In this document: piece by piece, positions 1 through 7,515 of the stretch
How positions within the stretch are numbered: the first letter of the stretch is position 1
Layout of the letters: every line of letters begins with the position of its first letter
Source: an uncultured Lachnospiraceae bacterium
Lineage (GTDB): Bacteria > Bacillota > Clostridia > Lachnospirales > Lachnospiraceae
Direction of reading: 5' to 3'
DNA length: 20,086 nt
Assembly: GCA_905236615.1 (NCBI GenBank)
Contig: CAJORC010000229.1
Location: forward strand, 1-20,086
The notes under the pieces: model-generated
Databases searched by the model: none
Told to the model about the DNA's origin: nothing
What the model saw: the letters and a program-made list of their open reading frames with translations, nothing else
Program-made: the position numbers and the translations under genes

Positions 1-770
1 AAAACACGGATATCAATGAGACACAGTACACACAGATTGCCATGGTAGCGACAGAGCTTGCAATCTTTAAGTGCCTTGAAAAAAATGGTATCAAAGCTGA
101 TTACACAGCAGGACATTCACTTGGAGAATATGCTGCCATCGCTGCAGCAGGTGCAATGAGCGTTGAAGATGCCTGCAGACTTGTCCGTAAGAGAGGTGTT
201 TTCATGCAGGAGGCTGTTCCGACAGGTGGTGCAATGAGCGCAGTTCTCGGACTTGATGAGGAAAAAATTGCTTCAGTATGCGAAGAGACCGAAGGAATTG
301 TTTCAGTTGCAAATTATAACTGTCCCGGACAGATTGTTATCACCGGTGAGGAAGCTGCAGTTAAGGCTGCCGGTGAAGCTCTTACGGCCGCTGGTGCAAA
401 AAGGGTTGTTGCACTTAACGTAAGCGGACCTTTCCATTCAGCAATGATGGTTCCTGCAGGTGAAAAGCTTGCAGCTGAACTGGAGAAGGCTGAATTCTCA
501 GATCCGGAGATCCCTTATGTTGCAAACTATACAGCAGAGTATGTAACAAAGGGAGCTGATATCGCAGGACTGCTTGAAAAGCAGATATCCGGTTCGGTAC
601 AGTGGATAAAGACTATTGAAAAGCTTATTGCAGATGGTGTTGATACTTTCGTTGAAATCGGTCCCGGACGTACTCTTGCAGGATTTAACAAGAGGATCAG
701 CCGTGACGTTAAGACAATAAACATCGATAAATACGAGGATTTTGCAGCAGCAGTCGAAGCACTTAAGTGA
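1..770 (+). CDS. fabD: Malonyl-CoA:ACP transacylase FabD, 5'-truncated by window edge
   Basis: FabD moves the malonyl group from malonyl-CoA to acyl carrier protein, supplying the extender unit for type II fatty acid synthesis in the cytoplasm. The reading frame is already open at position 3 and reads 255 codons to TGA at 768-770, so the start lies upstream. About 50-60 N-terminal residues are missing compared with the roughly 310-residue family. The ATG at 42 is internal, since homology to FabD continues before it. The nucleophile elbow GHSLGEY is encoded at 111-131, with the catalytic Ser codon at 117. The catalytic His lies in GPFHS, with its codon at 435. A C-terminal FVEIGPGRTLAGF block at about 648-686 is also typical. 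It is the first gene in view of the fab cluster, 13 bp before fabG. Assignment is firm; only the 5' end is unknown. Confidence 0.96.
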   Translation, partial: NTDINETQYTQIAMVATELAIFKCLEKNGIKADYTAGHSLGEYAAIAAAGAMSVEDACRLVRKRGVFMQEAVPTGGAMSAVLGLDEEKIASVCEETEGIVSVANYNCPGQIVITGEEAAVKAAGEALTAAGAKRVVALNVSGPFHSAMMVPAGEKLAAELEKAEFSDPEIPYVANYTAEYVTKGADIAGLLEKQISGSVQWIKTIEKLIADGVDTFVEIGPGRTLAGFNKRISRDVKTINIDKYEDFAAAVEALK

Positions 771-783
771 GATGGAGGCTTTA

Positions 784-1524
784 ATGACAGATAAGAAACT
801 TGCTATAGTAACCGGAGCAGGAAGAGGAATCGGCAGGGAGATCGCCAAGACACTTGCTCGTGATGGATTTTTTGTAATCGTGAATTATGCTCATTCTTCC
901 TCAGCAGCAGATGAAGCTGTTGCTGAGATCAAGGCTGAAGGCGGAGAAGCTGCAGCTGTGCAGTGTGATGTATCCGATTTCAAAGCTGTTGAAGAATTTG
1001 CTTCAGCAATTATCAAAGAATACGGTCATGTGGATGTACTTGTAAATAATGCAGGTGTTACACGCGATACCCTTCTTATGGCTATGAAGGAAGAGGACTT
1101 TGATGTTGTTATTAACACAAACCTTAAAGGAACCTTTAATACCATGAGACATTTCTCAAGATATATGCTTAAGAATAAGACCGGAGCAAGGATTATAAAT
1201 ATTTCTTCAATTTCCGGTGTTATGGGAAATGCAGGTCAGTCCAACTACAGTGCTTCAAAGGCAGGAGTTATCGGTCTGACAAAGGCTGCAGCAAAAGAGC
1301 TCGGCGGTAAGGCAATAACAGTTAATGCTGTTGCCCCGGGATATGTTGATACAGAAATGACACAGGTCCTTTCTGATAAAGTAAAAGATTCGATACTTGC
1401 TTCTGTTCCTCTTAAGAGAGGCGGAACGGTTGAGGATATTGCAAATGCGGTTTCTTTCCTCGCATCGGATAAGGCTTCATATATTACAGGTCAGGTCATT
1501 CAGGTTAACGGAGGTATGGGATGA
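784..1524 (+). CDS. fabG: 3-oxoacyl-[ACP] reductase FabG
   Basis: NADPH-dependent reductase that converts beta-ketoacyl-ACP to (R)-3-hydroxyacyl-ACP, the first reductive step of each elongation round. The 246-residue product is a classical short-chain dehydrogenase: cofactor motif TGAGRGIG at residues 10-17, NNAG at 88-91, and the catalytic set Asn113, Ser142, Tyr155 and Lys159 (in SNYSASKAG), followed by PG at 185-186. The length matches FabG (about 244-248 residues). The open frame extends upstream to 742, but that part lies inside fabD. The ATG at 784 has a GGAGG at 774-778 with 5-bp spacing and starts exactly where the family starts. The stop overlaps the fabF start (ATGA at 1521-1524), which suggests translational coupling. 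Many short-chain dehydrogenases look alike, but the fab context makes FabG the clear choice. Confidence 0.96.
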   Translation: MTDKKLAIVTGAGRGIGREIAKTLARDGFFVIVNYAHSSSAADEAVAEIKAEGGEAAAVQCDVSDFKAVEEFASAIIKEYGHVDVLVNNAGVTRDTLLMAMKEEDFDVVINTNLKGTFNTMRHFSRYMLKNKTGARIINISSISGVMGNAGQSNYSASKAGVIGLTKAAAKELGGKAITVNAVAPGYVDTEMTQVLSDKVKDSILASVPLKRGGTVEDIANAVSFLASDKASYITGQVIQVNGGMG

Positions 1525-2765
1525 GTTTCAAGGAAGAAAGAAGAGTAGTTATAACAGGAATGGGTGCAGTTACACCTGTTGGAAACAACGTAGCGGATTT
1601 CTGGAATTCTATAAAAGAGGGCAAGCATGGATTTGCTGCCATCACAAGATTTGATTCAACAGATTATAAATGCCATGTAGCTGCAGAAGTTAAGGATTTT
1701 GATCCGAAGCAGTATATTGACCCGAAGCAGGCACGCCGTATGGCTCCTTTCGTACAGCTTGCAATGGCTGCAGCAAAAGAAGCTATTGAAGATTCCGGAC
1801 TTGATATGGAAAAGGAAGATGCATACCGCTGCGGAACATGCGTAGGAAGCGGTATCGGTTCCATGCAGGATCTTGAGAGCGAGGCAGCTCATATTTCTTC
1901 CAAGGGTCCCAAATTTGTTAATCCCATCTTCATTCCGAAGATGATCTCAAATATGGCATCAGGAAATATTTCTATTCAGTACGGACTTAAGGGAAAGAGC
2001 ATTGATATTGTTACAGCATGTGCAACAGGAACAAACTGTATCGGCGAAGCAATGAGAACGATTCAGTATAATGATGCTGATGTTATGGTTGCCGGTGGTA
2101 CAGAGTCATGCGTAACACCTCTTTCTGTAGCAGGTTTTTGCCAGCTTACAGCACTTACTTCATCTGATGATCCGGATAAGTGCTCACTTCCTTTCGACAA
2201 GAACAGAAGTGGATTTGTCATGGGTGAAGGAGCAGGTGTGGTTATCCTTGAGGAGCTCGAGCATGCAAAGAAGCGTGGTGCAAAGATCTATGCTGAACTT
2301 GTAGGTTACGGATGCTCTTCAGATGCGTTCCACATCACTCTTCCTGCAGAAGATGGCTCAGGCGCTGCTGCAGCTATGGAAAACGCTATTAAGGATGCAG
2401 GTATTGCAAACGAAGACATTGAATATATCAATGCACATGGAACAAGTACTCATGCAAATGACCTTTTTGAGACTCGTGCAATTAAGAAACTTTTTGGTGA
2501 TCATGCAAAGAACATCAAGGTTAATTCAACAAAGTCAATGATCGGTCATCTTCTGGGCGGCGCAGGTGCAGTTGAGTGCATCACATGCGTAAAGGAGCTT
2601 GAGGAAGGCTATATCCATAAGACATTAGGATATGAGACACCTGATGAAGAGATGGATCTTGATTATTGTAAAGAAGCATGCAGTAAGGATATTAAGTATG
2701 CTTTGTCAAATTCACTTGGATTTGGCGGACATAATGCATCTATCGTCCTTAAGAAGTACGAATAA
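1521..2765 (+). CDS. fabF: 3-oxoacyl-[ACP] synthase II FabF (KAS II)
   Basis: Condensing enzyme that elongates acyl-ACP with malonyl-ACP, releasing CO2. The 414-residue length is normal for FabF. The thiolase-fold catalytic triad is visible: Cys167 in VTACATGTN, His306 in NAHGTSTHAND and His343 in MIGHLLGGAGA, with the conserved Lys338 in STKSM. The Gly-rich FGGHN loop lies at 401-405 and PFDKNRSGFVMGEGAG at 224-239. The start ATG overlaps the fabG stop and is preceded by GGAGG at 1510-1514. A Cys-His-His triad distinguishes it from FabH (Cys-His-Asn) in the same cluster. FabB is the alternative name for the same fold, but Firmicutes of this type normally carry FabF. No acpP gene lies between fabG and fabF, although it often does in clostridial clusters. 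Confidence 0.96.
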   Translation: MSFKEERRVVITGMGAVTPVGNNVADFWNSIKEGKHGFAAITRFDSTDYKCHVAAEVKDFDPKQYIDPKQARRMAPFVQLAMAAAKEAIEDSGLDMEKEDAYRCGTCVGSGIGSMQDLESEAAHISSKGPKFVNPIFIPKMISNMASGNISIQYGLKGKSIDIVTACATGTNCIGEAMRTIQYNDADVMVAGGTESCVTPLSVAGFCQLTALTSSDDPDKCSLPFDKNRSGFVMGEGAGVVILEELEHAKKRGAKIYAELVGYGCSSDAFHITLPAEDGSGAAAAMENAIKDAGIANEDIEYINAHGTSTHANDLFETRAIKKLFGDHAKNIKVNSTKSMIGHLLGGAGAVECITCVKELEEGYIHKTLGYETPDEEMDLDYCKEACSKDIKYALSNSLGFGGHNASIVLKKYE

Positions 2766-2783
2766 TTAGGAGAAAAATTACTT

Positions 2784-3221
2784 ATGTCGATAATGAAAAC
2801 GAAGGATATAATGAATATTATCCCTCACCGTCAGCCGTTTCTGCTGGTTGACACAATAGAAGAACTTGAAAGCGGTAAAAGAGCAGTTGGAACAAAATGT
2901 GTGACTTACAATGAGCCTTTTTTTGCCGGACATTTCCCGGGAGAACCGGTTATGCCCGGAGTGCTTATTGTAGAGGCGCTTGCTCAGGTCGGAGCAGTTG
3001 CTATACTTTCCGAGCCTGAATTTAAGGGGAGAACAGCATATTTTGCTGCTTTGAACAAAGTAAGATTTAAGAGGAAGGTAGAGCCCGGCGATGTATTGAC
3101 GCTTGAGACTGAGATTGTCCAGTTAAAGGGACCTATGGGTGTCGGCAAGGCTACAGCTAAAGTTGGTGATGAGGTTGCAGTTACTGCAGAACTTACTTTT
3201 GCAATCTCAAAGGAGGCTTGA
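2784..3221 (+). CDS. fabZ: 3-hydroxyacyl-[ACP] dehydratase FabZ
   Basis: Hot-dog-fold dehydratase that converts 3-hydroxyacyl-ACP to trans-2-enoyl-ACP. The product is 145 residues, the usual size. The signature [11 protein letters not shown] lies at residues 13-23. The catalytic His50 sits in [13 protein letters not shown] and the catalytic Glu64 in LIVEALAQ, the classic FabZ His/Glu pair. The ATG at 2784 has AGGAGA at 2768-2773 (10 bp away). A second in-frame ATG at 2793 is possible but lies too far from that site. The gene follows fabF by 18 bp and ends 7 bp before the fused accDA. In many clostridial clusters accB precedes and accC follows fabZ. Neither is present here. Confidence 0.96.
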   Translation: MSIMKTKDIMNIIPHRQPFLLVDTIEELESGKRAVGTKCVTYNEPFFAGHFPGEPVMPGVLIVEALAQVGAVAILSEPEFKGRTAYFAALNKVRFKRKVEPGDVLTLETEIVQLKGPMGVGKATAKVGDEVAVTAELTFAISKEA

Positions 3222-3228
3222 GAATATT

Positions 3229-4872
3229 ATGAAACTGCCTAATTTATTCAGAGGAAAAGAGGCACCTGATTATATTGTATGTCCCGCATGCGGAAGACGT
3301 GCCGAGAAGCAGGATATAGTTATGAATAACTATATCTGCACATATTGCGGACATTATTACAGGGTCAGAACAAATAACAGAATCAAGATGGTCGTTGACA
3401 GGGGAAGTTTTAAGCCTTGGTTTAATGACCTTGAAGTTGTAAACCCTCTTGATTTCCCGGGATACAGTGATAAGCTTGCTGCTACAAGGGAAAAGACCGG
3501 ACTTGATGAGGGTGTTACTGTAGGTGAATGTACTATCGGCGGTGAAAAGGCTGTGATCGGTATATGTGATGCAAGATTCCTTATGGGAAGTATGGGTCAT
3601 GTATATGGTGAGAAGATAACCCGTGCCGTTGAAAGAGCTACAGAAGAGAAGCTTCCGGTGATCATGTTTACATGTTCAGGAGGAGCAAGAATGCAGGAGG
3701 GAATCATTTCTCTTATGCAGATGGAAAAGACTTCAGCTGCATTTAAGCGTCATTCCGATGCAGGACTTCTCTATATTACCGTACTTACAGATCCCACAAC
3801 AGGTGGTGTTACAGCGTCATTTGCAATGCTCGGAGATATTATTCTGGGAGAACCTCAGGCACTTGTAGGTTTTGCCGGTCCTCGAGTTATAGAGCAGACA
3901 ATAGGGCAGAAACTTCCTGAAGGTTTCCAGAAGACTGAATTCCTTCTTGAGCATGGTTTCTGCGACGCTATAGTTGAAAGACAGGAATTAAAGTCTACAC
4001 TTGCACGTATTCTTAAGTTCAATAACGGAACTATGGTAAATGCCTTAAAGCCTAAGATGTCCGAAAAGTTAACCGGTAAAGAAGCTGAAGTTCTTACGGC
4101 ATGGGAAAAGGTTAAGGCTGTACGTTCAATAAAGAGACCTTCTACACTTGCTTATATTGAAAGAGTATTCGACAGCTTTTATGAGCTTCACGGTGACCGT
4201 TATTTTGCAGATGACAAATGCGTAGTTGGCGGTCTTGCAGCTCTCGGCGGTCAGAGTATCATGGTTATCGGTGTTGAAAAAGGTCAGGATATGGCTGAAT
4301 GTAAGCGCCGTAACTTTGGAATGCCTTCACCGGAAGGTTACAGAAAAGCATTAAGACTTATGAAGCTTGCCGAAAAGATGAATGTTCCGATCGTTACATT
4401 CGTAAATACACCCGGTGCATTCCCGGGAATGGAAGCTGAAGAGAACGGACAGGGTGAGGCTATTGCCAGAAATCTTTACGAGATGGCAGCACTTAGGGTT
4501 CCTGTTCTTGCGCTTATGATAGGTGAAGGCGGAAGCGGCGGAGCACTTGGTCTTGCAGTAGGTAATGAAGTCTGGATGATGGAAAATGCAACTTATTCGG
4601 TACTTTCACCGGAAGGTTTTGCTTCTATCCTTTGGAAAGACGGAAAAAGAGCTTCTGAAGCTGCCGGCGTAATGTGCATTACGGCTGATGACCTTAAGCG
4701 CCTTGGAGTTATTGAAAAGATAATTCCTGAATATGGTGTGGCATCAGAGTCTACAATAGGAGCTATATCTGACTTCCTTAAGGATAATATAGCTGAGTTC
4801 ATCGTTAAATACTCAAAGATGAGCGGCAGGGAACTTGCCGACCAGCGTTACCAGAGATTTAGAAAGTTCTGA
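3229..4872 (+). CDS. accDA: Fused acetyl-CoA carboxylase carboxyltransferase, beta (AccD) plus alpha (AccA)
   Basis: Carboxyltransferase half of acetyl-CoA carboxylase: it transfers CO2 from carboxybiotin on AccB to acetyl-CoA, giving malonyl-CoA for FabD. The 547-residue chain joins two normally separate subunits in one uninterrupted frame. Residues about 1-270 are AccD: a zinc ribbon with Cys18, Cys21, Cys37 and Cys40, then SGGARMQEG at 150-158 and [13 protein letters not shown] at 191-203. Residues about 287-547 are Acc[20 protein letters not shown] at 360-378, NTPGAFPG at 393-400, GEGGSGGAL at 432-440 and a C-terminal QRYQRF. The AccA half begins near AWEKVKAVR and seems to lack most of the N-terminal helical segment of stand-alone AccA. 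The frame is open from 3139, but ATG at 3229 follows the fabZ stop, has AGGAGG at 3211-3216 and starts at the AccD N terminus. Its partners accB and accC are not in the window. Confidence 0.95.
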   Translation: MKLPNLFRGKEAPDYIVCPACGRRAEKQDIVMNNYICTYCGHYYRVRTNNRIKMVVDRGSFKPWFNDLEVVNPLDFPGYSDKLAATREKTGLDEGVTVGECTIGGEKAVIGICDARFLMGSMGHVYGEKITRAVERATEEKLPVIMFTCSGGARMQEGIISLMQMEKTSAAFKRHSDAGLLYITVLTDPTTGGVTASFAMLGDIILGEPQALVGFAGPRVIEQTIGQKLPEGFQKTEFLLEHGFCDAIVERQELKSTLARILKFNNGTMVNALKPKMSEKLTGKEAEVLTAWEKVKAVRSIKRPSTLAYIERVFDSFYELHGDRYFADDKCVVGGLAALGGQSIMVIGVEKGQDMAECKRRNFGMPSPEGYRKALRLMKLAEKMNVPIVTFVNTPGAFPGMEAEENGQGEAIARNLYEMAALRVPVLALMIGEGGSGGALGLAVGNEVWMMENATYSVLSPEGFASILWKDGKRASEAAGVMCITADDLKRLGVIEKIIPEYGVASESTIGAISDFLKDNIAEFIVKYSKMSGRELADQRYQRFRKF

Positions 4873-4876
4873 TTTT

Positions 4877-4892
4877 AAGGGGAATAGTATTG
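4877..4892 (+). promoter_or_regulatory. Ribosome binding site deciding the TTG start of fabH
   Basis: AAGGGGAA at 4877-4884 lies about 7 bases before TTG at 4890-4892. No ATG or GTG lies at the N terminus expected from the FabH family, whereas the TTG gives the expected KTSIIGIGSALPE beginning. This supports TTG as the true initiator. Confidence 0.75.
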
Positions 4893-5870
4893 AAAACATC
4901 TATTATTGGAATAGGTTCAGCACTTCCGGAAAAGATTGTAACAAATGATGACCTTGCAAAGATCGTGGATACGTCTGACGAGTGGATAAGGCAGAGAACC
5001 GGTATAGTTACAAGGCATATTGCTACTAAAGAGACAACATCATCATTGATTGAAGAAGCGGCCAGAAAAGCCATTTCGGATGCCGGTATCAAGGCAGAAG
5101 ATCTGGATCTGATAATTGTCGCAACAGTATCCGGAGACTATCGTTTTCCGAGTGCAGCCTGTATTCTGCAGGCAGCTCTCGGTAATGATAAAGCTAATAC
5201 TTTCGATATTGTTGTCGGATGTGCCGGCTGTGTATATGGTCTGAACATCGCGGACTCCTTCATTAAGAGCGGTAAAGTTAAATATGCTCTTGTAATCGGA
5301 GCTGAGACGATATCCAAGCTTACAGACTGGGAAGACCGTTCAACATGTGTACTTTTCGGAGACGGCGCAGCAGGTTTTGTTGTTACGGCTACAGAAGATG
5401 ACAGTGTTGGTATACAGGGCATTCTGGCGCGCGGCAACGGTAAGGACGGAATGAGCCTTACAATGAAAGAACGCGAAAACATGAGTCCATGGGCTGATGG
5501 TGAAAAGGTTTGGGATTACCTTCACATGGACGGACAGGCTGTGTTTAAGTTTGCATGCAGAAAAGTACCTGAAAGTATTAATGAATTACTTAACTCTTTG
5601 AACTTATCTGCCGATGATATAGACAAGTTCTTCCTGCATCAGGCAAATTACAGGATCATTGAGACTGTTGCAAAGATGATGAAACAGCCGTTGGAAAAAT
5701 TCCCGACCAATATGGATCGTGTCGGCAATATTTCGGCGGCATCGGTTCCGTGTCTTATGGACGAATACCATCGAAAGGGCCTGTTAAAGAAGGGAGAACG
5801 TTATGGTCTCTGCGGCTTCGGAGCAGGACTCACTTATGCTACAGCAGTTGTGGTATGGGACAAAGAATAA
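4890..5870 (+). CDS. fabH: 3-oxoacyl-[ACP] synthase III FabH (KAS III)
   Basis: Initiating condensing enzyme: it joins an acyl-CoA primer (acetyl- or branched-chain CoA) to malonyl-ACP. The 326-residue product carries the KAS III triad: Cys111 in VVGCAGC, His250 in FFLHQAN and Asn280 in GNISAASVP. The N-terminal TSDEWIRQRTGI at 28-39 and the C-terminal GFGAGLTYAT at 309-318 are also typical. Initiation is at TTG with an AAGGGGAA ribosome binding site. The residue after CAG in the active-site loop is Cys114, where Phe is common. This might affect primer choice, but that is inference. The gene ends the visible fab cluster, 17 bp after accDA. In many related clusters fabH is the first gene, so the position is unusual, and a second fabH elsewhere cannot be excluded. 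Confidence 0.94.
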   Translation: MKTSIIGIGSALPEKIVTNDDLAKIVDTSDEWIRQRTGIVTRHIATKETTSSLIEEAARKAISDAGIKAEDLDLIIVATVSGDYRFPSAACILQAALGNDKANTFDIVVGCAGCVYGLNIADSFIKSGKVKYALVIGAETISKLTDWEDRSTCVLFGDGAAGFVVTATEDDSVGIQGILARGNGKDGMSLTMKERENMSPWADGEKVWDYLHMDGQAVFKFACRKVPESINELLNSLNLSADDIDKFFLHQANYRIIETVAKMMKQPLEKFPTNMDRVGNISAASVPCLMDEYHRKGLLKKGERYGLCGFGAGLTYATAVVVWDKE

Positions 5871-5921
5871 AGAATTAAAAGTATTTAAGAAGTATTATAG
5901 CTATTATGGAGGAATTTATTA

Positions 5922-7514
5922 GTGTCAGATTTGGCTAAACAGATTAACAAAAGACGCACATTTGCGATAATATCACACCCTGATGCGGGTAAGACTACCT
6001 TAACGGAGAAATTTCTCCTTTACGGAGGTCAGATCAATCTTGCAGGTAGTGTAAAGGGTAAGGCAACAGCGCGTCACGCCGTGTCTGACTGGATGGATAT
6101 AGAGAAAGAAAGAGGTATCTCTGTAACTTCCTCTGTAATGCAGTTTGAATATGACGGTTTCTGCATAAACATTCTTGATACACCCGGACATCAGGATTTC
6201 TCAGAGGATACATACAGAACCCTTATGGCAGCCGATTCTGCCGTGATGGTAATTGACGGAGCAAAGGGCGTTGAGCCGCAGACAAGAAAGCTGTTCAAGG
6301 TTTGCGGAAGAAGGGGCATACCCGTATTCACTTTCATCAACAAGATGGATAGAGATGCAAGGGATACCTTTGAACTTGTTGATGAGATAGAAAAGGAACT
6401 TGGAATTGCCACCTGTCCCATAAACTGGCCGATAGGTTCCGGAAAAGATTTCAAAGGTGTTTATGACAGAACAACTAAAGAAATCGTAGAATTTGCGGAT
6501 ACCTTTAAGGGAACCAAGGAAGGTACGGAAACAAGGATAAAGCTTGATGATGAAGCTGCATCAACAGCAGCTATCGGAGAAGATGCAAGAGAACTTCTGT
6601 TAAGTGAAATAGAACTTCTTGATGGAGCATCTGAGGCATTTGATCAGGAAAAAGTTAACAAGGGAAAGCTTTCTCCTGTATTTTTCGGCTCTGCCCTGAC
6701 AAATTTCGGCGTTGAAATTTTCCTTGAATACTTCCTTAAGATGACGATTCCGCCTCTTGCCAGAGTTTCAAACGAGGGTGTGATCGATCCCATCGATAAG
6801 AACTTTTCTGCGTTCGTATTTAAGATCCAGGCTAACATGAACAAGGCACACCGCGACAGAATTGCATTCATGAGAATATGTTCCGGTAAATTCGAAGGCG
6901 GTATGGATGTATATCACGTACAGGGCGCAAAGCAGGTACGACTTCTTCAGCCGCAGCAGATGATGGCTGATGACAGACATGTGGTAAAAGAAGCTTATGC
7001 AGGAGATATCATTGGTGTTTTCGATCCCGGTATCTATTCTATAGGTGATACCATATGTACTCCGCCCGACAAGTTTGCATATGCCGGAATTCCTACATTT
7101 GCCCCGGAGCATTTTGCAAGGGTTCGTCAGGTCGATACCATGAAAAGAAAGCAGTTTGTCAAAGGTATCGAACAGATAGCACAGGAAGGTGCGATACAGA
7201 TCTTCCAGGAGTCAAATTACGGAATGGAAGAGATTATCGTGGGTGTTGTAGGTGTACTTCAGTTTGAAGTACTTGAGTACAGACTGAAAAGCGAATATAA
7301 TGTAGATATCATATTGGAGAAACTTCCTTATGAGTTTATTCGTTGGATAAAAGATACAAATACAGACCTTGATACTATTAACGGAACCTCAGATATGAAG
7401 AAGGTAAGAGACCTCAAGGGACGTCCGCTGCTGCTCTTTGTAAATTCATGGAGTATCGGCATGACACTTGACCGTAATGAAGGTCTTGAACTGGAAGAAT
7501 ATTCGGAAAACTAA
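5922..7514 (+). CDS. prfC: Peptide chain release factor 3 (RF3)
   Basis: Translational GTPase that recycles RF1/RF2 from the ribosome after peptide release. The product is 530 residues, the normal size for RF3. The G domain shows a P-loop HPDAGKTT at 19-26, the switch I region RGISVTSSVMQF at 64-75, DTPGHQDFSEDTYRT at 86-100 and NKMDRD at 140-145. The RF3-specific SDWMDIEKERGIS segment and the C-terminal GVVGVLQFEV and RLKSEYNV blocks separate it from EF-G, which is much longer. Initiation is at GTG 5922 with GGAGG at 5908-5912 (9 bp). No ATG near the family N terminus competes. The 51-bp gap after fabH contains no convincing terminator, so read-through from the fab operon is possible. The stop lies one base before the next start. 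Confidence 0.96.
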   Translation: MSDLAKQINKRRTFAIISHPDAGKTTLTEKFLLYGGQINLAGSVKGKATARHAVSDWMDIEKERGISVTSSVMQFEYDGFCINILDTPGHQDFSEDTYRTLMAADSAVMVIDGAKGVEPQTRKLFKVCGRRGIPVFTFINKMDRDARDTFELVDEIEKELGIATCPINWPIGSGKDFKGVYDRTTKEIVEFADTFKGTKEGTETRIKLDDEAASTAAIGEDARELLLSEIELLDGASEAFDQEKVNKGKLSPVFFGSALTNFGVEIFLEYFLKMTIPPLARVSNEGVIDPIDKNFSAFVFKIQANMNKAHRDRIAFMRICSGKFEGGMDVYHVQGAKQVRLLQPQQMMADDRHVVKEAYAGDIIGVFDPGIYSIGDTICTPPDKFAYAGIPTFAPEHFARVRQVDTMKRKQFVKGIEQIAQEGAIQIFQESNYGMEEIIVGVVGVLQFEVLEYRLKSEYNVDIILEKLPYEFIRWIKDTNTDLDTINGTSDMKKVRDLKGRPLLLFVNSWSIGMTLDRNEGLELEEYSEN

Positions 7515-7515
7515 A

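Noticed and set aside
42..44. ATG at 42 as the fabD start
   Set aside because: The frame is open from position 3 and the residues before this ATG still match FabD, so the gene begins upstream of the window.
5871..5921. Possible promoter or terminator between fabH and prfC
   Set aside because: TATTAT at 5893-5898 has no acceptable -35 box at the right distance, and no stable hairpin is seen in the 51 bp.
7468..7515. TTG 7468 as the start of the lipoprotein gene
   Set aside because: It lies inside prfC and would add residues ahead of the basic signal-peptide start; ATG 7516 gives a standard lipoprotein signal.
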